Assembly (NCBI GenBank): GCA_037131955.1
Contig: JBAXQC010000014.1
Location: 1 to 46,879 of the forward strand
Source of the DNA: CAIMMJ01 sp037131955
Lineage (GTDB): Bacteria; Bacteroidota; Bacteroidia; UBA4408
DNA length: 46,879 nt
Direction: 5' to 3'
Shown: piece by piece, positions 17,984 to 25,783 of the stretch
How positions within the stretch are numbered: the first letter of the stretch is position 1
Layout of the letters: every line of letters begins with the position of its first letter
The notes under the pieces: generated by a model
Databases searched by the model: none
Told to the model about the DNA's origin: nothing
Seen by the model: only the letters and a program-made list of their open reading frames with translations
Program-made: the position numbers and the translations under genes

Positions 17984-18711
17984 AAAAAATAATACTTATT
18001 GCTGCATTTTTACTTGCATCTTTCGGAATAAATTATTCACAAAATTTTAAACTCACTGATATCAGCGGAAATGATGTTACCAACGGAAGTATAACATACG
18101 AGTTTAATCAGCAACAACTTTCTGACTTCTCCTCAGAAGAAGTAACAGATGTTTTCTTTCAAAACCTCACAAACGACACATTAGCTATAAAAGTGAGGAG
18201 AATTACCGAAAATATTGTTGATAGTTCTGAAAACTTATTGTGTTGGTTACAGTGCTATGGACCTGCTGTAAGCTTATCTCCAACTGCATTAACCGTTAAT
18301 CCACAAGCTACGTTAGACAATTTTAAAAGCCATTTTAGGCCATATAAAAAATATGGAACAAGTACTTTTAAATTTGTTTTTTTTAATGTTGCAAACCCTA
18401 ATGATACTGCTTTCGTTAGAATTATCTACACAACTGGAACACTGGGTACATCAAAATTGATAAAGAATTCTTCCTTTTGCATATACCCAAATCCTTCTAA
18501 TAACTTCTTAAATGTCTCAATAAATTCAACTGTACCAAAAGAAATAAAAATCACAAATATTTTAGGGACAGTAGTTAAAAACCAAAGCTTAGGAAAACTA
18601 GAAAATTCAGTTGCAATTAAAACTGAAGATTTAGAAGATGGAGTTTATTTTGTTTCTGTGGTGAATAACGGAAAAATTGAAAACACAAAAAGACTTATAG
18701 TTAAACATTAA
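17980..18711 (+). CDS. Small T9SS-secreted protein, function unknown
   Basis: A 243-residue protein with a signal peptide (1-20, ending INYSQ), a central domain of about 130 residues, and a C-terminal T9SS domain beginning CIYPNPSNNFLNVSIN and ending KRLIVKH. The central part (VTDVFFQNLTNDTLAIKVRR, CWLQCYGPAVSLSP, FRPYKKYGTSTFKFVFFN) is all-beta. It resembles small Ig-like domains that seem to carry a C-terminal sorting tail and little else. C78-like and C82-like cysteines in LLCWLQC could form a disulfide. It is translationally coupled (ATGA) to the propeller gene and may be its partner. Its stop codon shares the palindrome TTAA with the convergent queD gene. Confidence 0.78.
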   Translation: MKKIILIAAFLLASFGINYSQNFKLTDISGNDVTNGSITYEFNQQQLSDFSSEEVTDVFFQNLTNDTLAIKVRRITENIVDSSENLLCWLQCYGPAVSLSPTALTVNPQATLDNFKSHFRPYKKYGTSTFKFVFFNVANPNDTAFVRIIYTTGTLGTSKLIKNSSFCIYPNPSNNFLNVSINSTVPKEIKITNILGTVVKNQSLGKLENSVAIKTEDLEDGVYFVSVVNNGKIENTKRLIVKH

Positions 18712-19064
18712 TCACCTTCGTAAACAGCTCCAGAACTTGGAGTTTCGTATATTGCTACTTCACAAAGCCCCGGAATTTGGGGCTTTATTTTTTTCCATAG
18801 CCAAATACATAAAATTTCTGATGTAGGATTTTCTAATCCTTCAATATCATTTAAACACCTGTGGTCTAAAGAATCTACTAGTGGCTTAATTATTTTTTTA
18901 ATGTCTCCAAAATCTACCAACCAACCTTTTTCTTCATCTATTTTTCCTTTAATCCAAATTCTAAGCTTGTAAGTATGCCCATGCATTCTCTTGCAAGGAT
19001 GGCCTTCTTCTACATTGGGCAAATAATGTGCAGAGTCGAAAGTAAATTCTTTGTAAATTTTCAT
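18708..19064 (-). CDS. queD: 6-carboxy-5,6,7,8-tetrahydropterin synthase
   Basis: Second step of queuosine/7-deazaguanine synthesis: converts 7,8-dihydroneopterin triphosphate to 6-carboxytetrahydropterin. In the 118-residue sequence the zinc ligands H13, H28 and H30 (FDSAHYL, MHGHTY), catalytic C24 (HPCKR), the DHRCLND segment and YETPSSGAVY substrate-binding Glu are all visible. The other que genes are not here. It lies 15 nt after the stop of the subtilisin-family gene on the same strand, an unexpected pairing. It ends on a 4-nt overlap with the convergent T9SS gene. Confidence 0.94.
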   Translation of the reverse strand: MKIYKEFTFDSAHYLPNVEEGHPCKRMHGHTYKLRIWIKGKIDEEKGWLVDFGDIKKIIKPLVDSLDHRCLNDIEGLENPTSEILCIWLWKKIKPQIPGLCEVAIYETPSSGAVYEGD

Positions 19065-19079
19065 GTAGTTTAATTCTTG

Positions 19080-20579
19080 TTATCCTTTAAAAAACTTAAG
19101 CGATTTAATTCCAGGAAAGTTAATGAAATATATTCCACTTGAGAGTTCGGAAATTTCAAAGATTATTGAATTATTAGTTTTGGTAAAATTAGTTTTTATT
19201 GCTTTTCCTTCTGCGCTAAAAATAAACGCCTCTGTATCCAGAATATCTTGACAAAAAATTTCAATTGTTTGGTTTGATTGATGTACTACAAAACACTTAT
19301 TTAGTTTTTTTAATTCATTTGTTTTAAGCGCTTTTGCACAGTCTAGTGCAGCTCTTGCATTTAACCTGCCTCTTAAATTATAACCTGATTCTGATGGTGG
19401 CAGTTGGTCAACAGAATTTATTAGACAGGTTCTAACTTCTTCATACGTCATGTATTGATTGGCAGAAATAAGCAATCCACAAACGCCTGCAACTAGAGGT
19501 GCAGATTCTGATGTTCCGGATCTTTGCCCATACGTATTAAATGGAAGTGTGCTTAAAATAGATGCTCCGGGGGCAGCCAAATCTATCCAAGAACCGTAGG
19601 TTGATGTACCAAGTTTTAAGTCGTCTTGATTTGTAGCTGCTACAGAAATAACGCCATAGTTTGCTGCTGGATAAACTAAAGTTGAATCGTTGAAATTTCC
19701 GGCGGCGGCAACAAAAATTACTCCTTTGTTTATTCTGGCAGAATCAATTATTGTTTTTAGAGTAAAGTCTTCGTCAATGCTGCCCCAGCTCAAGTTTATT
19801 ATTTTGGCACCGGCTTCCACAGCATAAGCAACACCTTCGGGGCCGTGAGAAACACTTGTTGTGCTGTTTGATGCTTTTACCGCAATAATATTGCATAAAA
19901 ATCCAATAGAAGCTATTCCGGTATAGTTATTTGTTTTTGCAGCTGCAATGCCTGCAACGTGTGTTCCGTGATAGAAGTTAGAGTTGGGCGGCAACGGATT
20001 TCCGGTATTGTTACTGGCATCAAAACCTATGTAATCATCAACATAACCGTTGTTATCATCATCAATGGTGTTGTTTGGTATTTCGTTGATATTTCTATAA
20101 ATGTTCTCTGTTAAATCTGGATGATTAACATCCACACCATCGTCTACAATTCCTATTTTTATTCCTTGCCAACCTCTGTCAATTTCCCAAGCCTCAGGAG
20201 CAGAAATTTTAAATAGATTCCATTGCTGAGCTTCACTAAAACTAGGATCATTGGGTTCATAAAAGTAGCGATGTTTTACTTTTTCTTTAATTAGTTGAAT
20301 GCCTCTAAATTTTTTGGAACTATTAAACACCTCTATAGAAGAATTACTAGATTCCATCAAAGCAATATTTCCTAGCTTTCCAAAAGTGCAATTTTCAAAT
20401 GGAAATGAAATAGCGCTTCCTCCAATTTCTTCGCATACTTTGGTCATTTCCAATTTGCTTAATTTTTTGTTTGCATCAAAATGAACAAAGAAAAAATTTT
20501 GAGCCTTTACTGTTTTTAACTCTCTACTTGTTGATGCAATAAGAAAGATGAAACAAATAAAAAAATTTTTATTTAACAA
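19080..20579 (-). CDS. Subtilisin-family (S8) serine protease with T9SS tail
   Basis: A 499-residue secreted protease. It has an N-terminal signal (about 1-27, ending VKAQ) and a propeptide-like stretch (28-115). The S8 catalytic domain has Asp146 in IGIVDDGVD, His204 in HGTHVAG, oxyanion Asn295 in AAAGN and Ser357 in SGTSESAPLVAG. The residue after the nucleophile is Glu rather than the common Met. DDDNNGYVDDYIGFD is a likely calcium-binding loop. The last 70 residues (IEIFCQDILDTEAFIFSAEG ... ELSSGIYFINF, here split) form a short degenerate T9SS domain. A TTTG/TAACTTTG promoter lies just upstream. It is probably exported and self-processed. Confidence 0.92.
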   Translation of the reverse strand: MLNKNFFICFIFLIASTSRELKTVKAQNFFFVHFDANKKLSKLEMTKVCEEIGGSAISFPFENCTFGKLGNIALMESSNSSIEVFNSSKKFRGIQLIKEKVKHRYFYEPNDPSFSEAQQWNLFKISAPEAWEIDRGWQGIKIGIVDDGVDVNHPDLTENIYRNINEIPNNTIDDDNNGYVDDYIGFDASNNTGNPLPPNSNFYHGTHVAGIAAAKTNNYTGIASIGFLCNIIAVKASNSTTSVSHGPEGVAYAVEAGAKIINLSWGSIDEDFTLKTIIDSARINKGVIFVAAAGNFNDSTLVYPAANYGVISVAATNQDDLKLGTSTYGSWIDLAAPGASILSTLPFNTYGQRSGTSESAPLVAGVCGLLISANQYMTYEEVRTCLINSVDQLPPSESGYNLRGRLNARAALDCAKALKTNELKKLNKCFVVHQSNQTIEIFCQDILDTEAFIFSAEGKAIKTNFTKTNNSIIFEISELSSGIYFINFPGIKSLKFFKG

Positions 20580-20600
20580 AATGTTGTAATTTTATATTTT

Positions 20601-20635
20601 CAAAGTTAATACCTTCACAAGCATTAAACAACAAA
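20601..20635 (-). promoter_or_regulatory. Putative promoter for the subtilisin-family gene
   Basis: Minus-strand TTTG (20632-20635) and TAACTTTG (20601-20608) with a 23-nt spacer, at the long end for the consensus. The -7 box ends about 21 nt before the start codon at 20579. Confidence 0.5.
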
Positions 20636-20714
20636 TTTTAAAATATTAATTATTCAAACAATAAAATAGTAACGGATAATGAATATCAATGCATCAAAAA
20701 AAAATAATATGTAC

Positions 20715-20897
20715 ATGAAAAAGATTATTGTATCCCTTTTAATTATTGTAACAACAATTTCAAGTTCAACTTTTGCTTTTGGTCCAGATAAAAAAATGAC
20801 CAGGGCAGAAAAAAAGGAAGCAAAACTTAAATCAAAAAAAGCTGCCAAAAAAAATGCTAAACGAGTAGAAAAAATAAAAAACAACAAAGCCGAGTAA
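20715..20897 (+). CDS. Small basic secreted peptide (hypothetical)
   Basis: A 60-residue open frame starting at ATG 20715. In-frame ATGs at 20709 and 20679 are alternatives, but 20715 gives a clean signal peptide (MKKIIVSLLIIVTTISSSTFA). The mature part is only about 39 residues, almost all Lys/Ala/Glu/Arg (KKMTRAEKKEAKLKSKKAAK and on), and should form one basic amphipathic helix. It lies 22 nt before the histidine kinase gene on the same strand. I recognise no family. It may be a ligand, chaperone-like peptide or simple envelope protein. The reverse-strand frame over the same DNA has no such features. Confidence 0.62.
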   Translation: MKKIIVSLLIIVTTISSSTFAFGPDKKMTRAEKKEAKLKSKKAAKKNAKRVEKIKNNKAE

Positions 20898-20919
20898 ATT
20901 TTATTTGGTAAAATAGACC

Positions 20920-22437
20920 TTGAAAAATTATCAACAAAAACAAAGCTGGAAAGTGTTTCTAGCTTTTTTTGCATTTATAATAGTTGTATTTAGTTTTTGG
21001 TACTTAAATACTCTTTCTCAAAAAATTTCTGCCGAAGAGAGCAAAAGAGTTAGGCTTTGGGTAGAAACTACAAGGAAAAAAGCTGCTCTTGTAAAAGCTA
21101 CCAATGAGCTTTTTGTAAAAATAAAAACAGAAGAAAGAAAAAAGGTAGAAATATGGGCACAGGCAACAAAAAGAGTATTGCTTACAGAAAACGACGACGA
21201 CAGAAATTTCTACATCAATGTAATTACAAGTAATAAGACCATTCCAGTTATTTTAACAGATAACCAAAACAATATCAATTCCTGGTTAAACATAGAAAAT
21301 GTTGCTGCAACTACAAAAACTGCATTAACAGAAAAAGAAAAAGATATTTTGGAGAATGAACTGTTGCTTATGAAAAAAGTTCAAAGCCCATTAAAACTCC
21401 CTTACTATCAAAATCTTTATCTATTGCTTTACTATAAGAATTCAAAAATTTTTTATGAGTTAAAAGATTTGTTGGATGGTTTAGTAAAATCATTCATGAA
21501 TGAAGTGGCTTCTAATTCTATCTCCGTTCCAGTTATTTTAACGGATGGCAGTTCAAAGAATATTTTATTTTATGGAAATTTAGATAAAAATTATACCAAG
21601 CCACAAATGTTGGAATTGGCTTTGCAAATGGACAAAGAGAATTTGCCCTTGTCTATTGATTTAGGTGGTGATAGCAAAAATTTAATTCACTTTAAAAATT
21701 CGTTTATAATTCAACAGTTAAAGTGGTTTCCATATATACAAATGGCAATAATTTCTCTTTTTTTGATGGTGGCATATTTTCTATTCAGTACTTCAAGAAA
21801 AGCAGAACAGAACCAGGTTTGGCTAGGATTGGCAAAAGAAACTGCTCACCAGTTAGGTACACCATTGTCTTCATTAATTGGGTGGACAGAAATTTTAAAA
21901 GACAAGGGATTAAATTACGAGGCCGAAGAAATAGAAAAAGATATTTTGCGTTTAGAATTAATTACGGAACGATTTTCTAAAATTGGATCAGAACCTATTC
22001 TTAATTCTGTTAGCCTTAATAAAACCGTAAATCATGTGATGGATTACATGCAAGTAAGAACATCAAAAAAGATTAAATTTGAAATTAATTTAAGTGATAA
22101 TTTAACAGTAAAATTAAACATACCTTTGTTTGAATGGGTGATAGAAAATTTAATTAAAAATGCGGTAGATGCAATGCCAGAAGGAGAGGGGAAGATAATT
22201 GTTAGTTCAACTAAGGAAAAGAACAAAGTGTTTTTAGACATTGAAGACACTGGAAAAGGTATCGCCAAAAATTTGTTTAGTTCTATTTTTGATCCAGGAT
22301 TTACTACAAAAAAAAGGGGATGGGGCTTAGGACTTTCTTTAGCAAAACGGATTATTGAAGATTACCACAAAGGGAAAATTTTTGTAAAAATGTCGGAACC
22401 CGGAAAAACAATTTTTAGAATAGTATTAAACAGCTAA
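20920..22437 (+). CDS. Membrane sensor histidine kinase
   Basis: A 505-residue two-component sensor. Membrane helices are at about 11-31 and 269-290 and frame an ectodomain of about 235 residues. That domain contains a repeated element: TIPVILTDNQNNINSWLNI (107-125) and SVPVILTDGSSKNILFYGNL (202-221). The cytoplasmic part has the H-box LAKETAHQLGTPLSSLIGW with phosphoacceptor H310, N-box NLIKNAVDAM (410-419), DTGKGI (443-448) and GWGLGLSLAKRI (467-478). The start is TTG at 20920-20922. No response regulator is adjacent, so it is an orphan here. The sirtuin gene starts 6 nt after its stop, and a small secreted peptide gene precedes it. Confidence 0.92.
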   Translation: MKNYQQKQSWKVFLAFFAFIIVVFSFWYLNTLSQKISAEESKRVRLWVETTRKKAALVKATNELFVKIKTEERKKVEIWAQATKRVLLTENDDDRNFYINVITSNKTIPVILTDNQNNINSWLNIENVAATTKTALTEKEKDILENELLLMKKVQSPLKLPYYQNLYLLLYYKNSKIFYELKDLLDGLVKSFMNEVASNSISVPVILTDGSSKNILFYGNLDKNYTKPQMLELALQMDKENLPLSIDLGGDSKNLIHFKNSFIIQQLKWFPYIQMAIISLFLMVAYFLFSTSRKAEQNQVWLGLAKETAHQLGTPLSSLIGWTEILKDKGLNYEAEEIEKDILRLELITERFSKIGSEPILNSVSLNKTVNHVMDYMQVRTSKKIKFEINLSDNLTVKLNIPLFEWVIENLIKNAVDAMPEGEGKIIVSSTKEKNKVFLDIEDTGKGIAKNLFSSIFDPGFTTKKRGWGLGLSLAKRIIEDYHKGKIFVKMSEPGKTIFRIVLNS

Positions 22438-22443
22438 ACGCCG

Positions 22444-23127
22444 ATGAAAAAGTTAGTGATATTTACAGGTGCAGGAATAAGCGCCGAAAGTGGTATAAAA
22501 ACATTTAGAGACAGCGATGGCCTTTGGGAAAATTACAAAATAGAAGATGTTGCTACCATTGGTGCTTGGCACAAAAATATGAGTTTAGTTCAGGAATTTT
22601 ATAACCAGCGAAGAAAAACTGTGTTGGCTGCAAAGCCCAATAAAGCACACTATGCCTTGGTTGAGCTAGAAAGTAAATTTAAAACTACAATTATTACCCA
22701 GAACATTGATGATTTGCACGAAAGAGCTGGTTCAAAAAATGTTATTCACTTGCACGGCGAAATTACTAAAAGTTGCAGTAGCTTAAATAAAAAAGAAACT
22801 TTTCCGATAAAGGGTTGGGAGCTAAAAATGGGAGAACTTGCGCCAGATGGTTCTCAGCTTAGGCCATTTATTGTGTGGTTTGGCGAAGACGTTCCTTTGA
22901 TGGACAAAGCTATTATTGAGACCAACTTAGCTGATATTTTTGTGGTGATTGGAACATCGTTGCAAGTATATCCGGCCGCCAATTTGTTGTATAAATTAAA
23001 CAAAAACTGTAAAATTATTGCAATTGATCCCCATCTTGAGGAAGGAATCTTACCCGAAGGTTCAACTTTAATAAAAAAGAAAGCAACTGTGGGTGTAGAT
23101 GTGTTGATTGAAAAATTATTGAAATAA
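22444..23127 (+). CDS. cobB: NAD-dependent protein deacylase (class III sirtuin, no zinc cysteines)
   Basis: A 227-residue sirtuin that removes acyl groups from lysine using NAD. NAD-binding GAGISAESGIKTFRD (9-23), TQNIDDLHERAG and catalytic His in HLHGE are present. Y53 and R56 (FYNQR) form the YxxR pair that class III sirtuins use to bind succinyl/malonyl groups, so desuccinylase/demalonylase activity is likely. The usual two CxxC zinc pairs are missing: only a single Cys (KSCSS) remains in that region, a condition also known in other Bacteroidota sirtuins. It is probably co-transcribed with the histidine kinase (6-nt gap). Confidence 0.93.
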   Translation: MKKLVIFTGAGISAESGIKTFRDSDGLWENYKIEDVATIGAWHKNMSLVQEFYNQRRKTVLAAKPNKAHYALVELESKFKTTIITQNIDDLHERAGSKNVIHLHGEITKSCSSLNKKETFPIKGWELKMGELAPDGSQLRPFIVWFGEDVPLMDKAIIETNLADIFVVIGTSLQVYPAANLLYKLNKNCKIIAIDPHLEEGILPEGSTLIKKKATVGVDVLIEKLLK

Positions 23128-23151
23128 TGAGTTTAATTGATTTATTTATTT

Positions 23152-23159
23152 TAAATTTG
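23152..23159 (+). promoter_or_regulatory. Putative -7 box for tRNA-Leu(TAG)
   Basis: TAAATTTG fits TAnnTTTG. No clear TTTG is found at the expected upstream distance (the nearest is TTTA at 23132). About 40 nt of leader, including a possible CCCATC/GATGGG hairpin (23164-23183), would precede the tRNA. Confidence 0.4.
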
Positions 23160-23202
23160 CAACCCCATCCACAAAAAGATGGGAAGAGAAAGTATAACAA
23201 TT

Positions 23203-23284
23203 GCGGATGTGGCGTAATTGGTAGCCGCACCAGACTTAGGATCTGGCGCTGAGAGGCGTGGGGGTTCGAGTCCCTTCATCCGCA
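23203..23284 (+). tRNA. tRNA-Leu (anticodon TAG)
   Basis: Acceptor GCGGATG/CATCCGC and D-arm GGCGTAATTGGTAGCCGC. The anticodon stem CCAGA/TCTGG encloses CTTAGGA (anticodon TAG, Leu). A class II variable arm precedes the T-arm GGGTTCGAGTCCC, with discriminator A at 23284. CCA is not encoded. Confidence 0.95.
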
Positions 23285-23296
23285 CAACAAAGCATG

Positions 23297-23325
23297 CCCT
23301 TGCAGAATTTCTGTAAGGGTTTTTT
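23297..23325 (+). terminator. Rho-independent terminator after tRNA-Leu(TAG)
   Basis: Nine-pair stem CCCTTGCAG/CTGTAAGGG with one G-U, 5-nt loop AATTT, then six T residues (23320-23325). It begins 13 nt after the tRNA. Confidence 0.88.
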
Positions 23326-23360
23326 GTTTAACCATTCAGTAGAAAAAAATACTAAAAATA

Positions 23361-23840
23361 ATGCAGAGAGAAGATAATTACCAAAGAATGATGGATATTA
23401 TTGATGAAGTTTTTGCAACGGGCAAAGACAAAAATCAGATTCAAGTTACCAAAAAGGACATCCAAAAACTTTCTAAAATTAATCCTAATTGTTTAAGTGA
23501 AATTGCCAATGAAAATGGTCCAATTATATGGGTATTAATGATACCAACCACTCAAACAGTAATGGAAGATTTTTTGGGAAAAAAAATAAGTGAAAAGCAA
23601 ATTCTTGAAAATACTATCCCAGGTGAAAACTATTCTTGTATTTATTTATGTTCTGCAAGCACCTTGCCCGAATTTGCAGGTAAAGGTTTAACCAAAAAGC
23701 TTTGTTTAGAAGTCATAGAAAAAATGAGAAAATCTTATTCAATAGAAAATTTATTTGTTTGGCCATTTACAGTAGCAGGTAAAAAATTAGCTGAACGTAT
23801 AGCAACAGAAACCGGGTTAAACCTTTTTTGCTTTATCTAA
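23361..23840 (+). CDS. GNAT-like acetyltransferase (tentative)
   Basis: A 159-residue soluble protein. The segment LPEFAGKGLTKKLCLEVIEKM (102-122, split here) resembles GNAT motif A, with the acetyl-CoA pyrophosphate loop as AGKGLTKKL. The later VWPFTVAGKKLAERIATETG fits the following strand and helix. The N-terminal half is not recognisable. The gene is isolated: the tRNA-Leu terminator precedes it and nadK converges 66 nt after it. It is probably a divergent GNAT protein with unknown substrate. Confidence 0.6.
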   Translation: MQREDNYQRMMDIIDEVFATGKDKNQIQVTKKDIQKLSKINPNCLSEIANENGPIIWVLMIPTTQTVMEDFLGKKISEKQILENTIPGENYSCIYLCSASTLPEFAGKGLTKKLCLEVIEKMRKSYSIENLFVWPFTVAGKKLAERIATETGLNLFCFI

Positions 23841-23906
23841 TTACACCTGGGGTTATAGATGTTAAAGATTAAATAAATTTAGGCAGAATCAGGTTATAAA
23901 TCTGTA

Positions 23907-24785
23907 TCAATTTCTTTTGTCTATTCCCCACATCAATTTATTTCTCAAACTTTCTGTAAATGATTTGTTTTGAAGTCTCAATAAATTAATGGTATTTGAG
24001 GCTTTTTTTACAGTCATCTCAACAGTTGCGTCTATCTGTGTGCTTCTAGAGTCAAGTGAAACTAAATAATGACGGTTTCTTCCTTCAACCCTTAAAGTTA
24101 AAATATCTTTGTCCGAAATAATCAAAGGCCTTACGTTTAAATTGTGCGGAGAAATTGGTGAGATAATAAAATTTTCGGAATCTGGCATTGCTATTGGTCC
24201 ACCGCAGCTTAACGAATATGCAGTAGAACCTGTTGGAGTGGATACAATTAATCCATCTGCCCAGTAAGAATTTAAAAATTCGCCATTCAAAAAAGTGTGA
24301 ATAGTAATCATTGAAGACGAATCGCTTTTGTGAATGGTAAATTCGTTTAATGCAAAATTTAAATTTCCAAAAAGCCCTTCAGTAGTTTCTAAAGTTATGA
24401 TACTTCTTTTTTCTATTTGATAATTTTTGGCTTCAATTTTTTCTATTGCTGATTCTATTTCATCTATTCCAATACTAGCTAGAAACCCAAGTCTACCTGT
24501 ATTTACGCCAACAACAGGAATTGGGGTGCCTAAAACATAAGGTAGTGCATTTAATATTGTTCCATCGCCACCTAGGCTAAAAAATAAATCGGCTGTTTGA
24601 TTGGTGCTCAGCGGAGAATTAAAAATTTGAACAATTTTGCTAAAAACATTTTTATCTCTTAGTAACCTGTAGAACTCTTCGTATACTATAAGTTCCCACC
24701 CTTTTTTTTCGATGATAGAAACTAATAATTTAATTGGCTCTAAATTATAGTTGTTTACGCTTTTTCCGAATAGAGCAATTTTCAT
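23907..24785 (-). CDS. nadK: NAD kinase
   Basis: Phosphorylates NAD to NADP in the cytosol. The 292-residue protein contains the GGDGT motif (FFSLGGDGTILNA), GVNTGRLGFLASI, the catalytic-region LNEFTIHKSDSSSMI and STPTGSTAYSLSCGGPI. All are diagnostic of the PpnK family, and the length is normal. It is the last gene of an apparent unknown-panD-nadK run, but an 83-nt gap containing a TAATTTTG box suggests a separate promoter. Confidence 0.97.
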   Translation of the reverse strand: MKIALFGKSVNNYNLEPIKLLVSIIEKKGWELIVYEEFYRLLRDKNVFSKIVQIFNSPLSTNQTADLFFSLGGDGTILNALPYVLGTPIPVVGVNTGRLGFLASIGIDEIESAIEKIEAKNYQIEKRSIITLETTEGLFGNLNFALNEFTIHKSDSSSMITIHTFLNGEFLNSYWADGLIVSTPTGSTAYSLSCGGPIAMPDSENFIISPISPHNLNVRPLIISDKDILTLRVEGRNRHYLVSLDSRSTQIDATVEMTVKKASNTINLLRLQNKSFTESLRNKLMWGIDKRN

Positions 24786-24799
24786 TTTCTTGAGTTGTT

Positions 24800-24807
24800 C
24801 AAAATTA
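24800..24807 (-). promoter_or_regulatory. Putative -7 box for nadK
   Basis: Minus-strand TAATTTTG matches TAnnTTTG and ends 15 nt before the nadK start codon. No TTTG is found at -33. A 7-bp inverted repeat (TTACATT/AATGTAA) lies just upstream. Confidence 0.33.
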
Positions 24808-24868
24808 CATTACTTTTATTTATTTACATATAAATGTAATGGAAAATTATCTTTAAATAAAACAACTC

Positions 24869-25213
24869 TTAGAATTTATTTCCTTCTTTAGGAAAAATAA
24901 CGGTTGGCTGATGAGCTGCTATTGCGTTTGAATCTATTTGTGCATAAGCAACAACAATTACCATGTCTTCTTTTTCTATCTGAAAAACTGCAGGCCCGTT
25001 CATACAAATTACTCCAGAGCCTCTTTCTCCTTTTATTACATATGTAATTAGGCGGGCCCCGTTTCTATAATTAAATACATGAACTTGTTCGTTTTCAAAT
25101 AAGTTGGCGGCATCCATTAAATCTTCGTCAATAGTTATGCTCCCTATATAATCTATGTTTGCCTCAGTAACCTTTACTCTGTGTATCTTTGATTTTAAAA
25201 CTGTTAGCATCAT
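24869..25213 (-). CDS. panD: Aspartate 1-decarboxylase proenzyme
   Basis: Makes beta-alanine for pantothenate and coenzyme A. It is a pyruvoyl enzyme formed by self-cleavage between G24 and S25 (YIGSIT). The first of two adjacent ATGs (25211-25213) is chosen because G24-S25 then falls at exactly the E. coli position. LHRVKV-like KIHRVKVTEANIDYIGS, NYRNGARLITYVIKG and GERGSGVICMNGPA are family motifs. The length of 114 is normal. It lies 16 nt after the unknown gene. Confidence 0.97.
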   Translation of the reverse strand: MMLTVLKSKIHRVKVTEANIDYIGSITIDEDLMDAANLFENEQVHVFNYRNGARLITYVIKGERGSGVICMNGPAVFQIEKEDMVIVVAYAQIDSNAIAAHQPTVIFPKEGNKF

Positions 25214-25229
25214 AATAGTTTGTTTTATA

Positions 25230-25766
25230 TTACAGTAAATCTATACTTTCAATTATTAGCTCAAGCAATTTGCTTTTATCAGAAAGTTGATTCAGCTTTA
25301 TTGCGTTTGATAATTCTATTTTTGCTTTTATAATTTCGTTGTCTTTTGGCACTTCTTCTAAATTGTCAACAATACATAGCACTTCAATGGCATCATGGTA
25401 ATTTCCAATAGCAGCAAATCCTGCAAACACTGATAGATGCGGCGAACAATTAAATTGGCCTTCCCAGCACAACATCAATAGTTTATTGCTGAGCTCTGTT
25501 CCTAAATGTTTTGCAATGTTTACTAAAATATTTTGGAGGTGTTCCGGTGAATTTTGTTCCCGAATAAACGCAAGAATTGCCTGGGTTGTATCGGAATCTA
25601 AATCTTTATCAATGTCTAGTTTTTCAATTAATAAATCAACAGACTTAAGGCTATTAAAAGATTTTAACCTTGTAATTAGTTCTGGAAGTACAATAGAATT
25701 TTCTATAAAAATTGCTTTGTGCAATAATTCAAGTTCTTTTGTTTTTTCTTCGTTTAATTCTGCCAT
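25230..25766 (-). CDS. Helical repeat protein of unknown function
   Basis: A 178-residue soluble, acidic, all-helical protein. The pattern of leucine-rich helices (LPELITRLKSFNSLKSVDLL, TQAILAFIREQNSPEHLQNI, LLMLCWEGQFNCSPHLSVF) suggests two to four HEAT/ARM-like helical pairs. No catalytic motif or signal peptide is seen. It is first in a minus-strand run with panD and nadK. Similar adjacent proteins seem to occur in other Bacteroidota, but I cannot name a family. A role linked to coenzyme synthesis is only a guess from position. Confidence 0.6.
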   Translation of the reverse strand: MAELNEEKTKELELLHKAIFIENSIVLPELITRLKSFNSLKSVDLLIEKLDIDKDLDSDTTQAILAFIREQNSPEHLQNILVNIAKHLGTELSNKLLMLCWEGQFNCSPHLSVFAGFAAIGNYHDAIEVLCIVDNLEEVPKDNEIIKAKIELSNAIKLNQLSDKSKLLELIIESIDLL

Positions 25767-25783
25767 TGTGTTTCTAAAAAATT

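Noticed and set aside
20654..20974. 106-codon minus-strand frame opposite the small peptide gene
   Set aside because: It overlaps both the peptide and the start of the kinase, has no family features, and its hydrophobic look comes from AT-rich antisense sequence.
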